Source of the DNA: Flagellimonas yonaguniensis
GTDB lineage: Bacteria; Bacteroidota; Bacteroidia; Flavobacteriales; Flavobacteriaceae
Reading direction: 5' to 3'
NCBI RefSeq assembly: GCF_029193885.1
Contig: NZ_JARFVB010000016.1
Location: forward strand, 1-64,000
Length of the DNA stretch: 64,000 nt
Below the pieces are notes generated by a model. The model saw only the letters and a list, made by a program, of their open reading frames with translations. It was not told the origin of the DNA and did not search any database. Below are positions 51,493 through 62,400 of this stretch, piece after piece (the stretch's first letter is position 1; every line of letters begins with the position of its first letter). The translations under genes were made by a program, and so were the position numbers.

Positions 51493-53236
51493 TGTCGTGG
51501 TGTTCATGAACCAAAATTTCCCATGGCCTTTGGTTTTGATTGGGCTATTGCTTTGGACAGTTTTTATATGGAAAGAATGGTCACAGCGAAAGGAACGAAG
51601 GTTTTGGGTCAAATTGGCACTGTCTTTTTTCGCGATAGTTTCATTGATAATGATCATACTGAAGCCGGGCATCCATCAAAAAACAACAAACGGGAAAGGA
51701 ATTGTCTTGACCGAAGGGTACCGACCTGGGCAGGTGGACAGTCTTAGATCAATTTACAAACGAATACAAACCGAAGCATATTCCAAAGGAAGAACACTGT
51801 CCATGCTCGATAATGTGGATACCCTATTCCTGCTCGGTCATGGTTTGGAAGCTTTTGATTTATGGCAGTTGGACAATAAATCAGTCGCCTTTTTGGGAGG
51901 TGAAAATGTGGAGGGCTGGACATCCATCTCCCACGGTAGTAAGATTACGTTGGGAGAAGAACTCCATGTAAATGCAACATACGTGGGTCCAAAAGAAGGA
52001 CATTGGGCCATTTTGACCGATAATGGGGGCAATCCATTGGATTCTTTGCCCTTTGATGAGCAGGAAGAACAATTATTTGAATTCAACCTTAAACCCAAGG
52101 CAAGTGGACAATTTGTATATCATCTTTTGGTAAAAAATGAAGAGGATGTAGTGTCGGATGAGCCCCTTCCCATCCAGGTAGAGGAAGGCGACCCTTTGAA
52201 AGTTTTGATGGTAAACACTTTTCCCACTTTTGAGACCAAGTACCTTAAAAATTTCTTGACGGAGAAAGGGCACGAGGTTTTGGCCCGAACGCAACTTACC
52301 AAAGGTAAATACAAATTTGAGTACTTCAACGGAGCATCTAAACCGATTTATGGTTTTACCGAGGCAAACTTAAAGGACTTCGATATTTTGATTGTCGATA
52401 CGGATTCTTACATGGGTCTGGGAAGAACATCAAAAGAGGCCATGGAGGAAGTGGTCAAAAACAGTGGGCTTGGAATTTTCATCCAACCCAATGAAGACTT
52501 GTTTGGTCTTTCAAAAAGACAATCGCCTTTTCAATTCAATCGGGATTTTGTAACGGAGCTGAATCTGGGGGATACCGATCAATCACTGCAAAAATATCCG
52601 TATGGATTTCAAGAAACTGTTGGAACACAGCATATCTTAGTAGATTCGATTCCCGTGGCCGCTTATGTTCCGATGCAAAAGGGGAAAATAGGGACAAGTG
52701 TGCTACAAAGCACCTACCAGATGGTTCTGGATGGTCAAGAAGCCCTTTATGCCTATCTTTGGACCCAAATCCTTAACGGTATTGCGAAGGGCCGGGAAAG
52801 TTTGGTGGATTGGAATGCAATGACACAGGTCCCTAGAGTTGATGAGCCTTTTGAATTTGTTCTTCGTACCTCTTTGAATGATGTGGAGGTTATTACCGAT
52901 GATGGGGTACGGATTCCTTTGCTTCAAAATAGTGTCGTTCCAACCCAATGGAATGGAATTCATTATCCAAGAAAAACAGGATGGAACCAACTTCGGGCTT
53001 TCAATGATTCCCTTGCCCCGTTTTCGTATTACGTATTTGGCGATGGTCAACTTGTACCGATTTCGAAGTCCAAAACCTTGGAAACCAATCTTCGCGAGTT
53101 TGGCTCAGAAAACACGTTTACCCCTTCGGTTTCAAGATCCAATAAAGCGTTGGTTCCGATATCTCCCTTATGGTTTTATTTCTTGCTATTGTTCTGTTTG
53201 GGATGGTTATGGTTGGAACCTAAACTGAGGCTCTAA
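51485..53236 (+). CDS. Membrane-anchored protein of the MoxR/Bat operon
   Basis: 583 residues. Two N-terminal helices (WPLVLIGLLLWTVFIW; LALSFFAIVSLIMIILKPG), a large periplasmic part with two segments resembling the glutamine-amidotransferase-like domains in BatA-type proteins (PLKVLMVNTFPTFETKYLK, FDILIVDTDSYMGLGR), and a C-terminal helix (LWFYFLLLFCLGWLWL). No catalytic residues recognised. Last gene of the operon; likely part of a membrane complex with the DUF58, BatA and DUF4175 proteins. Confidence 0.75.
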   Translation: MSDVVVFMNQNFPWPLVLIGLLLWTVFIWKEWSQRKERRFWVKLALSFFAIVSLIMIILKPGIHQKTTNGKGIVLTEGYRPGQVDSLRSIYKRIQTEAYSKGRTLSMLDNVDTLFLLGHGLEAFDLWQLDNKSVAFLGGENVEGWTSISHGSKITLGEELHVNATYVGPKEGHWAILTDNGGNPLDSLPFDEQEEQLFEFNLKPKASGQFVYHLLVKNEEDVVSDEPLPIQVEEGDPLKVLMVNTFPTFETKYLKNFLTEKGHEVLARTQLTKGKYKFEYFNGASKPIYGFTEANLKDFDILIVDTDSYMGLGRTSKEAMEEVVKNSGLGIFIQPNEDLFGLSKRQSPFQFNRDFVTELNLGDTDQSLQKYPYGFQETVGTQHILVDSIPVAAYVPMQKGKIGTSVLQSTYQMVLDGQEALYAYLWTQILNGIAKGRESLVDWNAMTQVPRVDEPFEFVLRTSLNDVEVITDDGVRIPLLQNSVVPTQWNGIHYPRKTGWNQLRAFNDSLAPFSYYVFGDGQLVPISKSKTLETNLREFGSENTFTPSVSRSNKALVPISPLWFYFLLLFCLGWLWLEPKLRL

Positions 53237-53311
53237 TTTCCTTTGATTTTGATTGGGAAAGTACGGGGAAACACCAGTTTTACTATGTTTTTTTTGATTT
53301 AGATTGATTCT

Positions 53312-53334
53312 AAACCCCAGTATGTAGGGGGTTT
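53312..53334. other. Hairpin between the Bat operon and the adhesin gene
   Basis: AAACCCC / GGGGTTT with a 9-base loop. No T-run on either strand follows, so terminator function is doubtful. Confidence 0.3.
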
Positions 53335-53389
53335 GCAACAAAATCGCCTTGTTCCACAACAATTGATTTCCCACCTTTTGTTCTTTGGA

Positions 53390-53397
53390 TAGATTTG
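53390..53397 (+). promoter_or_regulatory. -7 box of the SprB-like adhesin gene
   Basis: TAGATTTG fits TAnnTTTG exactly, about 42 bases before the start codon. TTG 53363-53365 is a possible -33 element, with a spacing of 24 bases, slightly long. Confidence 0.5.
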
Positions 53398-53438
53398 ATA
53401 CCGCAGTTAAATAACCCACACTATCCAAAACCTCAAAT

Positions 53439-56400
53439 ATGAACTCCAAACCTTTAGCGGTTCATCTCAATAGGTTTCTATTCCTATTGTTTTTCACAGC
53501 CTTCGTAACGTTGTCCCAAGCACAGCTTTCAGTACCATTTGAACCTCGGTTGTCCGGTGAGAATATGATGGTGAAAGGGGACTTGGTATATGTAGCGAAC
53601 AATATTGTCAGTATAGCCAGCAATCCCAATGCCGATTACAATGGAGGTTCCAGTAACCAAAATGTGAACATGGATTACATCGATATCGATGGTGATCCGT
53701 CCACTTTTAGCTCCAGTAGTGCTGAGTTGAATGCTCCCAGTTGTTCAGCAGTGGTGTATGCCGGTCTGTATTGGGGAGGTATTTACAGGGATACCAATAG
53801 GGACGATCCCTATAAACAAGTGAAATTTAAAATTCCGGGAGGCTCTTATGTGGATATAGGTCCGGATAGTGATTCCATTTTCCAATTTGAACAGATCTAT
53901 GATAAAGATGGCGATCGAGATGGCGATGGTGTCACCGACCCTGGAATTGTGGATGTGGACTATTTGAGCGGGGTCAATATGACCTCTTACCTTAATTATG
54001 CAAATGTGACCCATTTGTTATCAGGTCTAAGTGATCCCAATGGGGAATATACCGTTGCCAATGTGGTGGCGTCGACGGGAGAAAAAAACGTAAGTGCGGG
54101 CTGGACCATGGTCGTTATCTATGAAAACCAAAACTCGACCAGTAAATATATTTCGACTTTTGATGGGTATGCAGCAATGGGAAGTACTTACCGTGAAACA
54201 AACGTACCCTTTAGTGGGTTCAAGACAGTACCGGCCCCTTTGCCCGTTAAAGCCGTAATCGGTGCAGGTACCATGGACGGGGACAGGGTTACCGGCCCGA
54301 GTATGCGATTTAGGGCCAATTCGAGTGATAGTTGGACCTATTTGAGTGATGCTGTCAACCCGAGCAATAATGTTTTTAACAGTACTATTAGTCATTTGGG
54401 GAGTTGGGTGGATACTCGAACCCCAAATAGCCATAATACTTTGGGATGGGATGCCGATATCTTGAACTTGCCCAATCCTGGTAATAATGTACTGCCCAAC
54501 GATCACGACAGTGGTGAGATCTTGATTCATACCTCCAGCGAAGGGGTTATACTTTTTTTGACCACAGTGTCAGTGGAAATCATCAACCCGGAAATCATTG
54601 TGGAGAAAAGGGTAGAGGATTTAGCGGCAAACGATATTACCGGAGCGGGGGTCAACCTTGGCCAGTCTTTGGAATATGTTTTGCGTTTTTGGAACCGGGG
54701 CAATGATGATGCCGAGAATTTTACGATCCGTGACGTACTTCCAGACAATGTTGATTTGGATAACATTGATTTATCAGGAGCACCTGGTGCTACGATGTCT
54801 ACAAGCGGTACGGACCCAGAGGAGGTGACATTTCAAATACCCGATGCCCTTGTAACGGAAGGTGGTAGTACCTATGAGATCAGAATTCGAGTGGATGTGT
54901 CAGATGATTGTCACGATTTTGTTGCAGCGTGTAGTTCCACGATTGACAATATTGCCTATGCTACCTATGAAGGTAGGACCAGTGGACAGACCATATCCGA
55001 TGATCCGAGCGTATCCAGTGTCAACAGTTGTGGTTTTGTGACAACTGGAGCCACTAACTTTTTATTGGATGACCTTGCGGATTGTATTTTTGAAAGTGAG
55101 GTTCAAATCTGTGGAGATAGTGCAGATATTACGGCAGGGCAGGGATATGATACCTATACATGGTACCGTGACCTGAACAGTAATGGACAGATAGATGCCT
55201 CGGATACAGTTTATGATGACAGCGATCCAGACGGGGACCCGACAACGGTCACAGTACAGGAAAGCGGTCATTATTTGGTAAAAAAGGAATCTGCAAGTTG
55301 TGGGACCAATATAGAATCCATGGAGGTAACGCGTTTCGGCACCACTCAGGTAAATCCCATAATCACTTATTTCAATACACTGAACAATGATGCTGACATC
55401 ACCAACGATATGCAAGGGGAAATAGTATCCTGTGCAAATGACGGTTCACAATTACCACAGCTATTTCTTTGCGGTACCAATGATTCACAAGACATAACAC
55501 TCAATATTACCGATGCCCAATCCATAAGGTGGGAGAAATTGGACGAAGCCAGTTGTGCGCCCACCAATATCGATTGTCCCAATACGCAAATGGGCTGTAC
55601 ATGGAATCAGGTGGATACTGGGAATTCGTTCACGGCTGATACGGGAGGGCGTTATCGATTGGTGCTGTCGTATTCCGGAGGGTGCAACAGTATTTTTTAC
55701 TTTGATGTATTCCAGAACAATCTTGATTTTGACTACGACACACAACATATATTCTGTTCCACCGATGGCTACATCAGAATCCAAAATGTAGGTTCTGGTT
55801 ATGGATATCAATTAGTGGATACTTCATCGGAAACTGTTTTGGTTTCCTATGCCGATAACAATGGACCAAACTTTGACATAAACACTCCAGGTACCTACCG
55901 AGTGGATTTTACCCAATTGAATCCTTCAACAGGAGACCCTTTGGAAGGTAGTTGTATTTTCAGTACGGAAGAAATCGGAATACAGAGAAGGGAACTCAAT
56001 ATAAGTCTGACCACGGAACCAGTAACTTGTTTGGGACAGGGGAGTGTGCGAATCCAAGCCACCCAAGCAAGGGGCAACTATCATTACAGATTGTATGAGG
56101 ATGATGGGAGTGGAAACCCTGGAACATTGATTGATAGTGAACTTACCCAAGCCGTTAGCGATTTCACATTCGACGGGCTCAATTCTGGCGACTATGTGGT
56201 GGAGGTTCGAACAGATGATGGTTGCGAAGAAGTTGGAACATTTACCATAGATGAAATACCAGATCCAGTTGTAACTGCATCTACCACCAAGCAAATTACC
56301 TGTACGGACGGAGTTGTTACATTGAATGCTTCACAAGGCGATCCAAACCCATCTTATCTGTATGCTATTTGGGAAAAAGATGGAAGCACAGCATATAATG

Positions 56401-59400
56401 ACATTTCTGATATTCCTTCCACAGAGTTCCAACGGGATACCATAGCACCGGGAGTTTTTAATTTCCCCTCTGGTAATGAAGGAACCTACCGATTTGTGGT
56501 AGTGGATGGGAACAACTGTTGGTCACTGTCCAACGAGATTACCATTAATGATTTGGGAGGACTGTCCGTGGCAGCACCTACCATAAATTCGGAGATTACT
56601 TGCGAAGGATCAAATACTGGTCAGGTGACCATGAACGTATCCGGTGCCCAAACACCATATTCCTATAGTATTGATAATTGGTCAACCCAACAGAACGACC
56701 CGACCTTCGTGAACCTTTCCCCGGGTTCGCACACAATCAAGGTTCGCAGTGCCGATGGTTGTGAAGATCAAATAAACTTTACATTGGATGATCCAGAGAC
56801 CTTTAAGGCCAATGCCGGTATATCCAGTACGGGAACATGTGATGTGAATGGAAATTCCGAAGTGAGGTTTACCAATGTGGAAGGAGGGACTGCTCCCTAC
56901 GAGTTCAGTTTTGATGGAGGAAGTTCCTTTGTTCTTGATGACCCCATGGACTCTTCGGTAAGAACAAGTTTATTGCCATCAGGAAACCACATTCTGGTTG
57001 CAAGGGATGCGCGTGGTTGTGAGATTATATTGCCCATTACCATAGATCCACAGTTACCTGTTCCAAATTTTGATATGGATCTTGCATACGATTGTGATGG
57101 CAATGGAAATGTAGTGCTTAGTCCAGATCAGACCGTTTATGACTATAATTATACTATAAATACTTCGCCAAGTGTAACATCAACCGATGGAACCTTTTCC
57201 GGCATTAGTCCGGGAACTTACACCATTACAGTGGAATATACAGAAAGTGACCCACCCAATCCCAGTGTTTTGTTATTGGAGGATTTTGGAAGTGGTCCAA
57301 CTGTGGACAGCCAATTCACCCAGGGTTATGGTTACGAAGACCAGGTGGGAAGCAATACCCATATCAACGATTTTGAATATTCCGTGACCAGCAGTATTGT
57401 CTCGCCATTCGGTGCTTGGTTGAATCCTAGCGATCATACATCCGGAGGTTCCGATTCAAACGGGCGATATTTTGTGATCAATGTTGGAACACCCTCGCCC
57501 GATCAAGTGATCTATCAAAAACCGATAAGGGATATCATTCCCAATCAGGATATGGAAGTGTCCTTTGCGGCGATAAACCTTTTGGGCAGTGGAACTAAAT
57601 TAGATCCCGATCTATGGGTGCAAATGAGGGTTCCAGGAACGACCACTGTTGTTGGTGAGGTTCAAACCAACGATATCCCCAAGAGTAAGGTTTGGGAAAT
57701 TTTCGAGTTTACCATGAACCCTGGGATTCACACTGAGCTGGATTTTGTGCTGATATCGAAAAAGAGTGGAAACAATGGAAATGATGTGGCCATCGATGAT
57801 ATTTTAGTGGAACAGGTGCCCCTATCCTGTCCAAGAACCATGGACATCCCCGTGGTGATCGAAGCCGGTAACGGTTTTGGGGCAAGTGTACTCGGACATA
57901 CCGATATTACTTGTAATGGGGCCAATGATGGTTCCATCACTTTTGAAGTGGAAAATTTTGAAGCTACAGCAGGCTTTGAATACTCCATTGATGGTGGAAG
58001 TAATTGGATTGCATCAACAATATCACCTATTACTACCACAACGGCATTCCCCTCGGGAAATCAAACTGTGGTGGTAAGAAAGGCGGATGAGACCACTTGC
58101 TCAATCACACTTAACCAAACTATTGATGAACCAGCAGCACTTTCCATTAATACGAACATTCTTCAAAACCCGAGTTGTAGTGACCCTGTTGGAACAATTG
58201 AAGCAACAGTAACAGGTGGAACACCTACCTATGAATATGCCCTTCAAGATGGTTCAGGAAACGACTTGGTAACTTTTGCGGCCGCCAATGGAGATACCTT
58301 TAACGGGTTATCAGCTGGTGATTACATTATTTTGGCGCGGGATATCAACGGATGCACCGTCAGTAGTGCCACAGTTACATTGAACGATCCAAGCCCTTTG
58401 TCATACGATGTTGATTATACAAACTGCTACGATGGGGGAAACAATGCATCCATCGATATAACGGTAACTTCGGGTAATGGCGGGTACCTTTTCCAAATAG
58501 ATGGAGGACCTTGGCAAACACCAAACCCAAGTACGCCCGATACCTATACCTTTTCAGGATTGGCCAATGGCACTTATGATATTAATGTGAAGGATGCCTT
58601 GGGATGTGATGATACCATTACCCAAATAACCATTGATTCACAGTTATTGGTCAACGTAACGACAACAGATGTGAGCAGTTGTGCTGATGGATCTGTGGAA
58701 GTAAATGCTACCGGTGGTAACGGTACCTTGCTCTACGCTCTGGTTCCGAATGGGGCTACACCGGCTCCCACCGACTTTGTGGCAACCACCAGTTTCCCGA
58801 TTGATAATGCTTTGGCCACAGCAAACCCAACTGGATTTGACCTCTATGTTCGTGATAACAATGGAGCCTCATCCTACTGTGAAGTAGTTGAAGAAGATAT
58901 TATGGTCAATCCAGCTGTGGACTGGGAAGTCGCAGCTGTGCCCGAAGATCCTAATTGTAATGGAGGGAACGGAAGTATAGTGGCCCATGTTCAATTGAAC
59001 GGGGGAGGTAGTCTATCACCGGCACAAATCACACAAGCAGGGCCGTTTAAATATTCGTTGTATCAAGGGGTAACAGAGATTGCCTCTGTTTCCAATTTGG
59101 CCGCTACCACATATACGTTCAACAATGTGGTTGCAGGTACCTATGAAGTTCGGATTACAGATGGTTTGGGATGTACTTTGTCGTTGGGTAGCATTGATGT
59201 CATAGACCCGCCGATGTTGACGGCCGATGTTGATACTGATTTTCCTACCACGGGTGTTTGTGCCCCCGCGATAGGTTTTACTTTTGAAAACTATCCCACT
59301 TCTGGGCTGAGCGGTACTTTGCAGTTTAGTGCAGATTATGGAAACACATGGCAGACAAGTGAAACCTTTACCGGATTTACATCGGGCGAAGAGGTAAAAC

Positions 59401-62400
59401 CCTCCATTCGTACAGTGGATGGAAGTGGAAATACCCTTTGCCGGTATGATTTGCCGCAATATACGCTGACCTATCCTTTGGACGATTTGGACATCACGAT
59501 CAATGCAACGGTGGACCTGTGCAATGAATTACTTGTTAGTGTTCAAGGTTCAAAGGGAGATGCCCCTTATGTATATACCTACACAGAGGACCCAATCAAT
59601 TTTGACCCCTATGATGCTTCCACATCATGGACCTCCCCTCCGCAAGGATTGAATGACCCTTATTGGTTTACGGGACTAACTCCGGGAAGGACCTATGTTT
59701 TCTTCGTTAAAGATGATAGTGGTTGTATTCGACAAAGCACCGTGAATGTGAATGATTTGTCTACCGTGGATTTGCCCATAGAGATTACAGATTCAGTGAC
59801 ACCCAGTTGCCATGGTGCAGACAGTGGAGGAATCACATTTACTTTGAATCCAGATGTTGCCGAACCTGAAATGAGATGGGAGCTTTTCGAGGTTGGTAAT
59901 TCAACTCCTGTTGAAGTAAGTGGTGGAGGAGGTTCCGCAATCAATGTAACCTATACCAACACGCTTGATTTTACTGGATTGCCCGTTGGGGAGTATTATA
60001 TTGAGGTCACACAGGTCAATGGTAGTGGAGTGGATACCTGCCACGGAGGGAGTGAAAATGTACTGATCGAGGAACAGCTCCCGATTACTGCAGATGTTAC
60101 CGCAACTCAAGAAATAGGATGTAGTCAACCTGGACTGATCTCAATCACCAATATTAACGGAGGAACCGCCCCGTATACCTTCGATGTATCAGGTCCAAGT
60201 GGATTCAGCGCTATCATGGCAACTGCACAAAACCCAGTTGAAATACCTGCAAACTCACCAGCAGGTGATTATGATGTTACTGTAACCGATGTGTACGGGT
60301 GCACAACCAGTATTCCGTACACCGTTGCGATGACGTTGACACCCAACCCTACCATTGATGATATTCAAGTGGCCAACTGTGATGGCAATATTGAGGTTAC
60401 GGTGTCCGCCAGTTCTGGTGCGGGCAGTTATAGATATGCCATGGTTGACGACGGAGATATACCCACATCTTATTTGAACAATGGAGGTGTATTTTCGGGA
60501 ATGGCACCTGGCGATTATGATTTTTATGTCATTGATGGCAATGGATGTTCTTTTGAGTCATCAACGCTTACCATATACCCGCCATTGCAGGCCAATGCTC
60601 AATTGACCAAGTTATTGGATTGTTCGGGAACACCAGATGGAACCATTGAAATTGAAGCATTGCAAGGTTCCGGAACCTATGAATATTCCGTGGAAAACCT
60701 TACTACTGCTTCAATGGAGGTTACAAAAACCTCAATGGGCGGCAGTTCCACTGTATACCACCCTTCAGTGGCAGGTACTTATGAAATCAAAGTTTATGTG
60801 GATGCCACTTCGGATCATGAAGCCTGTGAACGTACATTCACGATTGTGGTTCCAGACAAAATAGAACCCGACTTTACCGCAACCCCGACTGATGTAAGTT
60901 GCAATGGTGCAAATGACGGAAGCATAGCAGTAAGACAGACCGATAACGGAATCACACCATTGACCTATGAATTGTTGGACAGTGGGTTGACCCCAATCCC
61001 GTCGGGAGATTTTACCTGGGATGCAACAACACGTACTTTCCAGGGCTTGGCCCCTGGTGATTATGTGGTAAGGGCCACAGGAACAAACAATTGTGAAACG
61101 GACATCGTTGTTCCTACCATCAATGAGCCAACTCCAATTGTAGTGAACATTCCTACTGCGGATGTGGTTCAGTTTGGGTGCGCGGCAGGAAACAACCCTG
61201 ACAATGCGATCATTACGGTAAATTCCACCTCGATTTCTGGAGGAACGGGTACTTATGTCCGATATGAATTTGTGGACCCATCAAGCCATGTGGTTCAAGA
61301 TGGCAACAACAACCAATTGATCGTTACCGATTTTACGGGAGGAACCTACACCATCAATGTGTATGACGATTCAGGGTGTGTGGGAACCAGTACGGCCACC
61401 ATCAATCAGTTTGATGAGTTACAAGATGCTACCATTAATGTGAATTATGATATCTCTTGTGCCAATGGTGGTGAGACCATAACCATTACAGCACACGGTT
61501 TATTGACCGATTCGAAAGTTGGTCCCCATGATTACGAATTTGAAGAAATTGCCTCAGGAAATACCAATGCTGTAGGTACATTCACAGGTTTGCAAGTTGG
61601 TTTACACTCATTTAGAGTGACCAACACAGATACCGGATGTTCCATTGTGGTTACCCACAATGTGGAAGAAATCGAACCGTTCCAGGTCAATATGATCGAG
61701 GATGCCCCCGTGGTTTGTGCAGGTGATGATGCCGAATATCATTTTGAGTTGACAGGTGGATATTCAGGTGGTTTCACTTTTACTGTTTATGACACGAACG
61801 GCACATTGAGCGATACCAGTGATGATACCCAGTTTGGTCCTCTTGGAAGCGGAAGTGGAACAACAAGTGGAAACATTGACCTGCCCAAGGGTTCATATCG
61901 CGTTGAGGTGGTTCAGACCGATTTACCGCGTTGTACCGAAGCAACCACTGTTACCGTGGGAGGGGCTGATACTATATTGGATGCCACGATAACCGAAATT
62001 GGAAGTGCATCCTGTTCCAATGATCAAGGAAGGTTGTCCGTAGCACCAACTGGTGGCGTGGCACCGTACACGATTTCGATACCTTCCCTTGGATTGACAC
62101 AGGCCGATGTGTACAGTTATGTCTTTACGGATTTGGACGATGGAAACTATACGGTCGAAGTTACCGATACTGCAGGATGCACCAACCTTTCATTGAACGG
62201 AACCATACAAACCGTTGATCCATTATTGGCGGACATCAATCCGACCGCACAAACGTTGGATTGTATCGGGGATGCAGATGGAAGTATATTGGCCAACCTC
62301 ACTTCAGGTGGGGTGGGAACCATTCTTTACAGTTTGAACAAGCTAGAGGGCGGAAGCATAATTTCAACCACTTCTAAGCAATCATCAAATGCGTTCAATA